A stretch of 64,000 nucleotides of DNA from a bacterium (GTDB lineage: Bacteria > SAR324 > XYD2-FULL-50-16), in assembly GCA_018829445.1 (NCBI GenBank), contig JAHJTV010000060.1:99488-163487 (forward strand), written 5' to 3'. Each line of letters begins with the position of its first letter. Position 1 is the stretch's first letter. A model generated the notes under the pieces. It was given only the letters and a program-made list of their open reading frames with translations. It did no database searches and was not told the origin of the DNA. A program made the translations under genes and the position numbers. Positions 40,265-48,454 of this stretch are shown piece by piece.

Positions 40265-40435
40265 TCATTTTAACAGGGGTATTGATAGAATAAAGGAGGT
40301 TCCCTTGTTCAAGCCGGTTTTAACGGAAATTAACCCTCCCATTTCAGCAATTACCGATTTTACCGCATCCATTCCCCGAGATGTCGGATACATTGGAGAG
40401 AGTCGAGAATCCCGGTTCAAAGATAAGCTTTATTG
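40265..40435 (-). pseudogene. Broken 3' end of a CheA-type histidine kinase gene
   Basis: The minus strand encodes EETIKLIFEPGFSTLSNVSD followed by ISG, the CheA G2-box neighbourhood (usual form LIFxPGFSTA..V.DVSGRGVGMD). The frame then shifts and continues as MDAVKSVIAEMGGLISVKTG and TSFILSIPLLK to a TGA at 40265-40267, the usual end of the ATPase domain. A few bases are missing at the SGRGVG step, so the gene is frameshifted. Sequence further upstream is not recognisable CheA and merges with another reading frame (40417-40770). The W-like regulatory domain is absent. Confidence 0.72.
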
Positions 40436-40770
40436 TCTCTTCGTTGTTTGGCCTCAGATGGCATATTCCAGTTCTCACTGTTGAAGATCCTCTGATTCCT
40501 GAGGCTGGCGCAATGGGGCTGACGATATATCTGACTGGTCTGTGCTGTCGGGTTTTCCTCCATCTCCCTAAATATACAGTTCATCTGAGTGATAGGGATG
40601 ACATCAATCGATTTTATACTGAATCCAGTCCTTACCTTAACCTTGCCCAGTTCAGGTACATAGGTGCCGTTATCCTCCCAGGGAGTATACCCAAAAAGGG
40701 CACTCCCATGCCAAATAAAAAAAACGAAAAACAGTACTAAAAATTTTAGCCATCGATTTTGTCCAAGCAT
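40417..40770 (-). CDS. Chimeric reading frame: exported N terminus running into cheA debris
   Basis: A 117-codon frame with GGGGAAG a few bases before the ATG and a clear signal peptide (LKFLVLFFVFFIWHGSALFG). The next 40 residues (YTPWEDNGTYVPELGKVKVR) look like the start of a mature exported protein. From about residue 60 the frame runs out of phase through DNA that looks like the decayed cheA, so the end is probably meaningless. It is most likely the surviving 5' end of an envelope gene joined to a cheA fragment. No family was recognised. Confidence 0.35.
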   Translation of the reverse strand: MLGQNRWLKFLVLFFVFFIWHGSALFGYTPWEDNGTYVPELGKVKVRTGFSIKSIDVIPITQMNCIFREMEENPTAQTSQIYRQPHCASLRNQRIFNSENWNMPSEAKQRRDNKAYL

Positions 40771-41368
40771 TTTCTTCCCCTTATCTATACAATTTTGCAC
40801 AGTTTGATCTTCAAATCCGATAATGAACCATTTTGCACTTTGCATAACACATGTATTATGTTGATATTTTTGCCTTTTGCAGACAATGCATTGATACACT
40901 ATTGTCTCACTCGGGTCTCATCAGATCACTGAAGATTTATTCCTGAAAAGATTGTTTTCCTGACGGGAGCCCTCCGTTTTTATTGTTGTCTCCAGGAATC
41001 CATCACAATTGTCTGGCAATGTGTTCTTTATTGTCGTTATGCAAATCGAATTGTTTAAGGAGAAAAATAATAATGGAGCTTAATCTACAATTATTTTAGC
41101 AATTTAATCTCTATTTTAAAGATAAAATGGCTAACGGTCACAATATTGCAATATTAGTTTTCAAAGACATATAAACCCAAATAACAGGATGGGAATAATG
41201 AAGAATGAACAGAAAAGATTGGTTTTGATTGGAATTCGTAGAAAAGGAGAAAAGGGATTTAAAACAAGATTTGATACCCGCGTGGACTCTAAAGACACTT
41301 CCTCAGAAAAAGTGAGAAAAAACTCTGCGATTAACCCGGGTCATATTTCCGATTCAAGTCAAATCATA

Positions 41369-41424
41369 AGGATAATGCCCAGTTAGGTTCTCCCGGCATC
41401 TGGAGCCTAACTGGGCATTATCCT
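41369..41424. repeat. 19-bp perfect inverted repeat with 18-nt loop
   Basis: AGGATAATGCCCAGTTAGG (41369-41387) is followed after 18 nt by its exact complement (41406-41424). The loop can extend pairing through CTCC/GGAG. There is no T-run on either side, so it is not a plain terminator. It lies in gene-poor DNA. Confidence 0.8.
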
Positions 41425-41646
41425 GTTTCCTCGACTTCTTGGATTTTATCACCGCACTTTCGTACAACTCAAACCAATTCTGTTTTAAACCCGCCGATTC
41501 GTTTATCACTCTGAAAGACTGCAAATGGCAAATATGTCATGAGTGGTTGATTGTTCTGACAGATTTTCGTCCCAGGAATAAATGCGATAAAAAGAAGATA
41601 TTAAGAGGCCATTAAACGTGGATATCAGGATAAATCGGCCATTTTG

Positions 41647-41680
41647 GGACTATTATTGGTTAAAAAACCAATAATAGTCC
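41647..41680 (-). terminator. 15-bp perfect hairpin downstream of the 41709 gene
   Basis: GGACTATTATTGGTT (41647-41661) pairs with AACCAATAATAGTCC (41666-41680) around a 4-nt AAAA loop. It begins 29 bp past the stop codon of the minus-strand gene 41709-42038. A T-tract after the stem is lacking, so efficiency is uncertain. Confidence 0.5.
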
Positions 41681-41708
41681 ATTTTCGATTATTTGAAGTG
41701 TTATCTGT

Positions 41709-42038
41709 CTAGTTAATATCGACGTCACTGATATTGTCAGGATAAATGGTCCCGGGTGCCAGTCCAATGGTGACAGCCATTGCATTTTGGTCTTCCGGAT
41801 GGCATTGAACACTATCGATTCGGGTTCTGACCTTCTTTCGTCTCTCCTGTTGCTGGATAACTCTCTTGGTCCGTTGCCAGCGGTGTTGAACAACCAGCGG
41901 TCTTACCGAAAACTCCTTAAAGCATTCATCCCTAAAACGTTCCGAGTCAACATGCCCCCAACAACTGTAATGACTGGGATCACCACTTTGGTCAACGAAT
42001 TCATAAATATTGATCTGATTCTTGATATCCATATTCAT
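41709..42038 (-). CDS. Small hypothetical protein
   Basis: A 109-residue soluble protein, not recognised. It is basic in the middle (HRWQRTKRVIQQQERRKKVR) and ends acidic (ISDVDIN). GGGATGAA lies just before the ATG, and a strong hairpin follows the stop codon, both in favour of a real gene. It has cysteines in SCWGHVDSERFRDECF and one in SVQCHPED. It lies about 160 bp downstream of the LysR gene on the same strand. Confidence 0.45.
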   Translation of the reverse strand: MNMDIKNQINIYEFVDQSGDPSHYSCWGHVDSERFRDECFKEFSVRPLVVQHRWQRTKRVIQQQERRKKVRTRIDSVQCHPEDQNAMAVTIGLAPGTIYPDNISDVDIN

Positions 42039-42199
42039 TTCATCCCATTGAAGTTATTAAAGAGTTTTAATCATACACCTACCTATTATCATGCAAGATC
42101 CAAACCCAATAACTTATCTGGCTGAAAATGGATTCCCTATTCCTCTGCAATGGGATATTGGGGATTTATATCCAATTCGGGAATAATATCATTTAACAG

Positions 42200-43159
42200 T
42201 CAAGCCTGCCCATCATTGCGTAATACGGATTCCGAGTTTGATTCCAGTAGTTTTTCCGTACAGTCTCGCTCGCTTTTCATTGTTTTATCAATCCAGTCTT
42301 TGAACAGCATGACTTTTTTTAAGGTTTTGTACTCTTCCGGACAAACGAAGTAATATGAGAAATCTGTTTTGACAGGTATATTAAATGCCGGGACTAGAAG
42401 TCCGGCTTGCAGATCGTTTCCCACCAGACTCAAACGGGCCATTGCAATTCCCTGCCGGGCAATGGCAGCCTGAATCACAAAATCGGACTGGCCATACTGA
42501 AGACCGCGCTTAAAATCCAAGTTGGAAATACTCATGAATTCTGCCCATTTTTCCCAGGTGATAATGCCTTCCAATTTTGCATAATCATCATGCAAAAGCT
42601 GATAATGTTGAATATCTTCGGGTTTCTCCAAGGGATGCTCTTTGGTTATCAGGTCTGGACTGCAAACGGGAAAGTAAAACTCATCTACCAGATGGACCGA
42701 AAACAGGCCAGGATAACTTCCCGAGCCAAACCTGATCGCGCAATCGATTTTATCGTTCGCAAAATCAACCAGCTTATCACTGGTGTGTATTCTTAAATTA
42801 ATATCTGGATATAGGCCTTGGAACTTTAGTATACGAGGAATCAACCATTTTCCAGCAAAAGAGGGTAGTGTTGAAACAACCAGGCTGTCATCCCTGTTTT
42901 TTGATTTAATAGCCTCTATCCTTGCCTGAATTTGTTTCAAAGCGGGTTCAACGGTTTGAAGCAGTTCTTGCCCCTCTCGGGTCAAGGAGATAGTTCTGGC
43001 CTCTCTTAGAAATAGTTTAAATCCCAACTCTTCTTCCAAGTGTTTAATCTGAATACTGACAGCACCCTGGGTTAAAAACAAATCTTTTGCAGTTTTGGTG
43101 AAACTGAGATGTCTGGCAGCTACAACAAATGTGTAAAGCTGTGAGAGATTTTGAATCAT
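42200..43159 (-). CDS. LysR-family transcriptional regulator, GcvA-like
   Basis: A 319-residue regulator. The N-terminal winged HTH has FVVAARHLSFTKTAKDLFLT followed by QGAVSIQIKHLEEELGFKLF, close to GcvA-type proteins. The effector domain (about 90-300) has ASTSD-like IHTSDKLVDFANDKIDCAIR and FPVCSPDLI, also typical of the GcvA group. It is divergent from the DUF1127/DUF2917 pair across a 120 bp gap, the usual LysR control layout. The effector is unknown. Confidence 0.9.
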   Translation of the reverse strand: MIQNLSQLYTFVVAARHLSFTKTAKDLFLTQGAVSIQIKHLEEELGFKLFLREARTISLTREGQELLQTVEPALKQIQARIEAIKSKNRDDSLVVSTLPSFAGKWLIPRILKFQGLYPDINLRIHTSDKLVDFANDKIDCAIRFGSGSYPGLFSVHLVDEFYFPVCSPDLITKEHPLEKPEDIQHYQLLHDDYAKLEGIITWEKWAEFMSISNLDFKRGLQYGQSDFVIQAAIARQGIAMARLSLVGNDLQAGLLVPAFNIPVKTDFSYYFVCPEEYKTLKKVMLFKDWIDKTMKSERDCTEKLLESNSESVLRNDGQA

Positions 43160-43280
43160 GTTTTTACCTTAAAATAATTAATGCCTCCATTAGAAACTTT
43201 GGTTTGTCACCCCTGTATAAAAGGATGTTATTATACATCCGTGTTGTTTGTAATTAGTATTATTAATAGTAGGAGAAAAA

Positions 43281-43451
43281 ATAAAACTTAATAATAAAAA
43301 ACGGACACTCGCAGGATTGGTTAAGATTTGGGTTAAACGATCAAAAAATAGAAATGAGTTGAGACAGCTGAATGATCGAGCATTAAGGAGGGATATTGGA
43401 CTCACCAAAACAGATTTTGCTCCAGAAATAAACAGATCTTTCTGGATTTGA
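43281..43451 (+). CDS. DUF1127 small protein with apparent ATA start
   Basis: A 56-codon frame ending ...RDIGLTKTDFAPEINRSFWI matches DUF1127, in which an arginine-rich helix with L..L.D..L.DIGL is followed by a short E....FW end. Inside are LAGLVKIWVKRSKNRNELRQ and LNDRALRR. There is no ATG, GTG or TTG upstream in frame before a stop codon. The only candidate is ATA at 43281-43283, 5 bp after a strong AGGAG (43271-43275); initiating there gives the normal family length. DUF1127 proteins bind RNA or regulators in alphaproteobacteria; the role here is unknown. The LysR gene is divergent and the DUF2917 gene follows after 84 bp. Confidence 0.65.
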   Translation: MKLNNKKRTLAGLVKIWVKRSKNRNELRQLNDRALRRDIGLTKTDFAPEINRSFWI

Positions 43452-43535
43452 AAAAATAAAAACCGGATACCGGAAGATTGCGAGATCTATCAATGCTGAC
43501 CTCGCAACTGATGGTTTTATGAAAAAGGAGATAAA

Positions 43536-43790
43536 ATGGACTATCAGCTGTCAAATAATGAGATGTTAATTCTGGATGGATATTCCGCGGGGATTTCAAT
43601 TCAATGTGAAAAAGGTGTCTTGTGGATTACCCAGGCTGGAGATATTAACGACCATATTATAAAAACTGGTGAGTCCTATCAAATTGAAAATTCCGGGAAG
43701 GTAGCCATTATTGGTCGCAGTCAAAAGTCAATTCTTAAACTGACAGGAGAAAGTGGAAAGGGGACGTTGTTGACTAAGTATACAAACTAA
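43536..43790 (+). CDS. DUF2917 small cupin-like protein, 3' end formed by an inserted element
   Basis: An 84-residue protein. GVLWITQAGDINDHIIKTGE and the following beta strands fit DUF2917, a small cupin-like family often found near DUF1127 and LysR genes. AAGGAG precedes the ATG. The last ten codons (from about 43761, GTLLTKYTN) lie in the left inverted end of the RAYT element and read through it to a stop, so the native C terminus was replaced. The core fold is likely kept. Function is unknown. Confidence 0.75.
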   Translation: MDYQLSNNEMLILDGYSAGISIQCEKGVLWITQAGDINDHIIKTGESYQIENSGKVAIIGRSQKSILKLTGESGKGTLLTKYTN

Positions 43791-44820
43791 TTTCTACACA
43801 GAATCCATGCCGTTGTTGATGTCGTAACACCTGACTGCCGTGTTGTTTCAGCCAGTGATATCCCCCATTGATTCACAAATTTGATCGCAAGTGTTTTTCT
43901 GATTTGAGGTTGCGGATGATGTCGGGTTCCCGATCGAACCATTTTCAATTCCATGTTGTTTTGTTTGCATACGCTTATGAGTTCTTCATTGATTCAGTTA
44001 TGCAACTTTTCAGACATCCCTAGTTGTTGCTTTATCTTCTCTTCTACCCTTTTTATAATTTCCGATGCAAATTCTCCACGACCAGTAATTCTTTCATCAT
44101 CTTTTTCTTGTGTCCTTTTTTTCGTAACGTTTTAACAGCAGATCATCCTCCTATTGACCGAGTTAACCCTCTGCCAGTTAATTCAGGCCTTTTTCCCTGG
44201 TCAATTCCGCTTTTTACAATACAAGTTCCCGGTACATTTTTTGGGCTACTTTTTCACGCTTGCCAAACCAGAGAAGTACATATTCTCTGTTCTGCCATTC
44301 TTTTTTCTGACGATTTGTCAGGACGGAGTGCCCACACCCTTGTAGTGATCCAGCTTTATTAATGAATCAGCGGTACCTGCTCTTAAAGGGTTTAAATGGG
44401 AAAGCCTAACCAATTCCATAAAATATAAATTTTCCTGGCAAATGATGGATTTGTACCTGTTTTGAAAAAGATGCCCGTACCGACGATGCCTGCGGTTGTA
44501 CGATGAAGCATAACCGGACAGCAACCGACGCATAAACATGGAAAGACCGATTTCACGACTTCGAAGTAAGATATGAGCGTGATTGTTCATCAGTGCCCAT
44601 GCGTTGATGCTGGTTTTAGTTTTCACAGCAAGTTCACCCATTCGGAAAACAGAATCCAGGCGATCTTTATCATCATCAACGATATCACGCTTTTCGATCC
44701 CTCTGATCATTACAGGGTGCAATGTCCCTGGTGAATCACTCCTAATTTCCTTATTGTGATAAGTATGTTTTTAATATGATCAACAATATCCATTTTTGTA
44801 CACTTTGTCAACAACGTCCC
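43761..44820 (-). mobile_element. RAYT-type (IS200-like Y1 transposase) element with inverted ends
   Basis: A 1060 bp element. The left end begins GGGACGTTGTTGAC and continues to 43786. The right end, read in reverse from 44820, begins GGGACGTTGTTGAC and continues to 44795. The 26-bp ends agree at 24 positions. Between them lies a decayed REP-associated tyrosine transposase gene on the minus strand. No target duplication is apparent. A shorter relative with similar ends is at 57791-58238. Confidence 0.78.
43787..44755 (-). pseudogene. Decayed REP-associated tyrosine transposase (Y1_Tnp) with DnaA-like C-terminal helix
   Basis: The N-terminal 140 codons are intact: SDSPGTLHPVMIRGIEKRDI, then ALMNNHAHILLRS (HUH metal motif), FMRRLLSGYASSYNRRHRRY, GHLFQNRYKSIICQE and RLSHLNPLRAG. 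The catalytic tyrosine region is in the GHLFQNRYKS block. No start codon precedes the first part. After 44318 frames change several times: REYVLLWFGKREKVAQKMYR, then DERITGRGEFASEIIKRVEE, then RKTLAIKFVNQWGISLAETT and RQSGVTTSTTAWIL, a DnaA-domain-IV-like end, to a stop near 43787. Stops and shifts make it inactive. Confidence 0.78.
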
Positions 44821-44867
44821 GTTCTTGTTCTTCTCCTTTTGTCCTATTTGTTAGTCAAGTTGTTAAC

Positions 44868-47800
44868 CTAAATAATAGAAATCACATCAGATCGTTCAAT
44901 TCCCAACTTCTTCATTCGGGAGAAAAGGGTGTTGAATTTCATATCCAGTATCTCGGCAGCGCCCCCTTTTCCGCGAACCTTGCCACCGGACTTTCTTAGG
45001 GCGCTAAGGATATGCTGCCGCATCGCATCTTCCATTGTAAGTATCTCCGTATTTTCTGACAGTATCGAACCTGACTGTCCCAGCAAGGGTAACCGGAATT
45101 GGTTTCTTGTGCTTAGTATCCCCCCCCGTTCAATAACATTCTCCAGCTCTCGAACATTTCCCGGCCAGTGATAAGCAACCAACCGCTTCATATCATGATG
45201 TGTCAGGTTGGGGAGGGGCTTCCCGAGTTTTTCCGTGTAAGATTTCAGAAAATGGGAAACCAGCAGGGGAATATCTTCTTTACGTTCCCTCAGTGGAGGA
45301 ATGTGAATGGGAAAAACATTCAATCGATAAAACAGATCTTCCCTGAATGTTCCCGCCTTGACCGCTTGCTCCAGATTGCGGTTTGTTGCTGTTAGCAAAC
45401 GGAAGTTTGAATGCAGGGTCGTTCCCCCCCCGATCCTTTCGAATTCATGACTTTGTAGAACTCGAAGAAGACTTACCTGAACCTCCATCGAGATATCTCC
45501 GATTTCATCCAGAAACAGGGTTCCGGTATCGGCCAGTTCGAACCTTCCCAGGCGTTGTTCAACAGCACCTGTAAAAGCTCCTTTTTCATGACCGAACAGC
45601 TCCGCAGCTATCATCGTATTCGGAAAGGCGCTGCAGTTGACACGAATAAAAGGGCGGTCTTTACGGGTGCTGTTCTGGTGAATCGCTCGCGCAATCAACT
45701 CTTTACCGACACCGGTTTCGCCGAGAATTAGCACGGTCGAGTCAGTTTTTGCAACTTGCTTCACACTACCAAGAACTCGCCGTGTTGCTTTGCAGTTGCC
45801 TACAAACCCTTCCGGACTTAAATCGTCAAGATGCTGCGCCTCGAAGTATTGTTTTTCACCCTCCAGTTTCTGTATCAACAACTCATTCCGTTCATGAACA
45901 GCGGCATTATCCAGAGCAATGGCAGCCTGGGCTGCAAAATAATCCAGGATTTCGCTGTCCGATTCTCTAAATACATTGGGAAAAAAGCGGTTGTCCATAT
46001 AAAGAATACCAACAACCCGGTCTCTCAATTTCAAGGGAACACATATGCAGGATCGGATTTCATCCTTAGTCAGAAGATCTGCATCGGCTACCGGAGTCAT
46101 CAGACGGCTGCGAAATTCACCCGCCTGGAGTGCATCCTGCATCATCATTTTAGAGGCTACAAATTCAACACGGTTTATTTCTTCTTCACTGAAGTTGCGG
46201 GTTGCCAGCAATACCAAATCCCGATTACTCGAATCCTCATTCAATAGAAAAATAGCGCTTCGCTCTGCTCCAGTGATCCGGTTAACCACAACCAGAATTC
46301 GATTAACAAGATCGTGTGCGTTGCGGATAGAGACCAGATTCTGCCCCATTTTCATGATCTCCTTCAACAGATTCTTATCCGTTCTCAAATCTTTCAGCAG
46401 GAATCGGAGATCGTCCGGAACCTGATCCTGGAGAAAAGAATCCAGCAGATAACTACTTTTTTTTATCACTGTTTTTGCCTGCTGCTCGTTTCCGGCTGAA
46501 AGATACTCACGGGCAAGCAGGATACGAGTCCTTGCCAGCTGTATCTCATGTCCGGATCTCTTTAGCCATTTTTCCGAAAGCAGCAGGGATTTGATGACTT
46601 TTTCTCGTGATGTAGTCTGGCGACCGTCTAGTAGTGCAATGTATCGATACGCAACCCCTTTCGGGAAAGGATCCCTTCCTTTGGACATGGCTCGAACGGT
46701 TTCGTCCAAGCGAGTTGTGACGACTCGGGGGTACCTGCCAATTTGCATTTCCCACATCAGGGCAAGAAACATATGGCTGACAGCATGAACACGAAGTCGC
46801 GGCACGTATTCCTTGGTGCCGACTACCTTCTTCATGTAAACGACCGACTTCTTTGTATTATCATTGAAATAGTAGGCAACAGACAGTTGCATCATGTTAA
46901 GAACCGAGGCGACTTCGTTTCCTTCCTGCCTTGCTTTTTCCAGTGCCCATTCCAGGTAGTGGGTCGCTTCAGCGTAACGGCCGAGTTCTATAAGGATTCC
47001 GCCAATGTGAAATCCGGTATAACTACCTGTAAGAAAATCACCGCTTTTTTGACAATGGGAATAAACCGTATCAAGCATACCCATCCCCCGCGTAATTTGA
47101 CCGTTATAAGCATAGCAGGCGCCGATGAACTGTGCAGATAGAAGTGGTACTCGTCCAAGTACCAGTGTTTCCACATCATCTACAACGTTTTCATAATGCT
47201 CGATGACTTCCCTGTAGTGTCCCTGGCCATACAGAAAAAACACTGCAATACCTTGCACCGATCGCATCAGCCTGGAGTCTTCTGTTTTCCGGGCCAACTC
47301 CCAACCACGATAAAAGTGTTTATATGCCACGTCGAATTTGGAACAAAACCATTCATTTTTAGCCAAGTGGATTTCCAACAGGGCTAGTTGTACTTTATCA
47401 TCTCGCTTTCGGGCTTTGACAACACCTTCCTTCAATAGGGGGATAATTTCCGGAATACCTGAGCCAATATCAACAATTTTCGAATAGGCAATAACTGCGT
47501 CCGTAAAAAGTCGATAGGCTTCGTAACTTTTTTTGCGACGCGTATCCTCAATTACCTTTTTATAACATTCCAGGGCGGTTTGAAGTTGATGGGCTTTGCG
47601 ACGACCTTCGCCTGCCAGATACAGCTGCCGACACCCAACTTCATCATTGGATAGATGAAGCAGATGATGTGCCGCCGCCATTACCGCCTCATCCTTGTCG
47701 GTAGTGTTGCAAATAATGCGATCGACTATCATCCGTCGCCACTTGCCTGTTACTTCCGGTGCCAGTGTTCGAATTAATTCAGATTTTTTCTCCGAATTTC

Positions 47801-48005
47801 TAAACCGATATCGTCCGGAGTCGATATATTTCAGCCAGCCTTCTTTGATGGCTTTGTCAATGCTCGTCAAAATCTGAGTGGCCTTCAAACCGGTTAGTTC
47901 TATCAGCCAGTCGATAGAAAAATCTTCGGCGAACATGGCTGCCACAGCCAGTGTCGAGTCATGGTTTTTAGGGCTGACTGCATTACCGGAGTGCTTTTGT
48001 TTCAT
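44868..48005 (-). CDS. Sigma-54-dependent transcriptional activator with TPR-like, GAF, AAA+ and Fis-type HTH domains
   Basis: A 1045-residue regulator. Residues about 20-100 form a winged-helix-like segment, about 110-530 a helical TPR-like array, and about 545-700 a GAF domain with ICVPLKLRDRVVGILYMDNR. The AAA+ module (about 735-970) has GETGVGKELIARAIH (near 760), ELFGHEKGAFTGA (sigma-54 contact loop, near 807), LFLDEIGDI and FREDLFYRLNVFPIHIPPLR. The C terminus (about 1000-1045) has a Fis-like HTH (GGAAEILDMKFNTLFSRMKK). It is an enhancer-binding activator. It is divergent from the MaoC gene, whose promoter has a -24/-12 element and upstream repeats. The large sensory part suggests control by a small ligand or partner protein. 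Confidence 0.95.
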   Translation of the reverse strand: MKQKHSGNAVSPKNHDSTLAVAAMFAEDFSIDWLIELTGLKATQILTSIDKAIKEGWLKYIDSGRYRFRNSEKKSELIRTLAPEVTGKWRRMIVDRIICNTTDKDEAVMAAAHHLLHLSNDEVGCRQLYLAGEGRRKAHQLQTALECYKKVIEDTRRKKSYEAYRLFTDAVIAYSKIVDIGSGIPEIIPLLKEGVVKARKRDDKVQLALLEIHLAKNEWFCSKFDVAYKHFYRGWELARKTEDSRLMRSVQGIAVFFLYGQGHYREVIEHYENVVDDVETLVLGRVPLLSAQFIGACYAYNGQITRGMGMLDTVYSHCQKSGDFLTGSYTGFHIGGILIELGRYAEATHYLEWALEKARQEGNEVASVLNMMQLSVAYYFNDNTKKSVVYMKKVVGTKEYVPRLRVHAVSHMFLALMWEMQIGRYPRVVTTRLDETVRAMSKGRDPFPKGVAYRYIALLDGRQTTSREKVIKSLLLSEKWLKRSGHEIQLARTRILLAREYLSAGNEQQAKTVIKKSSYLLDSFLQDQVPDDLRFLLKDLRTDKNLLKEIMKMGQNLVSIRNAHDLVNRILVVVNRITGAERSAIFLLNEDSSNRDLVLLATRNFSEEEINRVEFVASKMMMQDALQAGEFRSRLMTPVADADLLTKDEIRSCICVPLKLRDRVVGILYMDNRFFPNVFRESDSEILDYFAAQAAIALDNAAVHERNELLIQKLEGEKQYFEAQHLDDLSPEGFVGNCKATRRVLGSVKQVAKTDSTVLILGETGVGKELIARAIHQNSTRKDRPFIRVNCSAFPNTMIAAELFGHEKGAFTGAVEQRLGRFELADTGTLFLDEIGDISMEVQVSLLRVLQSHEFERIGGGTTLHSNFRLLTATNRNLEQAVKAGTFREDLFYRLNVFPIHIPPLRERKEDIPLLVSHFLKSYTEKLGKPLPNLTHHDMKRLVAYHWPGNVRELENVIERGGILSTRNQFRLPLLGQSGSILSENTEILTMEDAMRQHILSALRKSGGKVRGKGGAAEILDMKFNTLFSRMKKLGIERSDVISII

Positions 48006-48043
48006 TGAAATTTTCTGTGTAATGGAAAGTGAAGTTTGCCAAG

Positions 48044-48273
48044 TCTTCGTTCATTAATCACCTGTCATATCTCTATCAAGTGTTGCTTTTACGGGTCAAC
48101 AAGAAAAAGTCCTAAATATCGTTCATTATTGACAACAATCTGATGGATCAAAACTGAACAAATTTTCAACAAGCTGTAATTTTTATTATATTAGTATATT
48201 TTGAGTAAGACGATTGCTTGACGACCTCTTTTGGATTTCATAAGTAATGTCCTTAATTTCGTTCATTAACTTA
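48044..48273. promoter_or_regulatory. Three repeated activator-site candidates (TCGTTCATTA boxes)
   Basis: TCGTTCATTA occurs three times in direct orientation in the divergent gap: about 48047-48056, 48119-48128 and 48259-48268. The second and third also share the flank CCTxAATxTCGTTCATTA. They lie about 90-310 bp upstream of the -24/-12 promoter, the distance expected of enhancer sites for the adjacent activator. Confidence 0.6.
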
Positions 48274-48356
48274 TATTTGATACATTTACATGGAAGTCAA
48301 AATTAAAAGGAAGTCCATCATATTGGTTTTTTAGCATTTTGTCATATTTCCAGGCT

Positions 48357-48370
48357 GGCATTTATATTGC
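48357..48370 (+). promoter_or_regulatory. Sigma-54 (-24/-12) promoter of the MaoC gene
   Basis: TGGCA followed by TTGCA with exactly 10 bp between the GG (48357-48358) and GC (48369-48370) matches the RpoN consensus TGGCAC-N5-TTGCW. The predicted start at about 48382 leaves a leader of about 73 nt before the MaoC ATG. The adjacent activator makes this functionally coherent. Confidence 0.8.
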
Positions 48371-48454
48371 AACTAATAGCCAGCTTTTATCGCACACTCG
48401 GAAGTAATTAGTTTCAGAAGTAGTGTTTAATCATAATTTAGGAGATTACCATTT

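Larger units (their letters stand above)
40771..41708. other. Gene-poor region with two strong palindromes
   Basis: About 940 bp without a convincing gene. A 65-codon frame (41189-41386, plus strand; lysine/arginine-rich) starts near a GGA and ends inside the 41369 palindrome; it resembles no known protein and is left unassigned. The two palindromes are listed separately. Confidence 0.4.

Noticed and set aside
40381..40740. Plus-strand 119-codon frame
   Set aside because: Antisense to the cheA debris and the exported-protein N terminus; no family-like sequence or ribosome site.
41189..41386. 65-codon basic frame
   Set aside because: No homology seen, weak ribosome site, and it ends inside the 19-bp palindrome; kept only as a note in the region entry.
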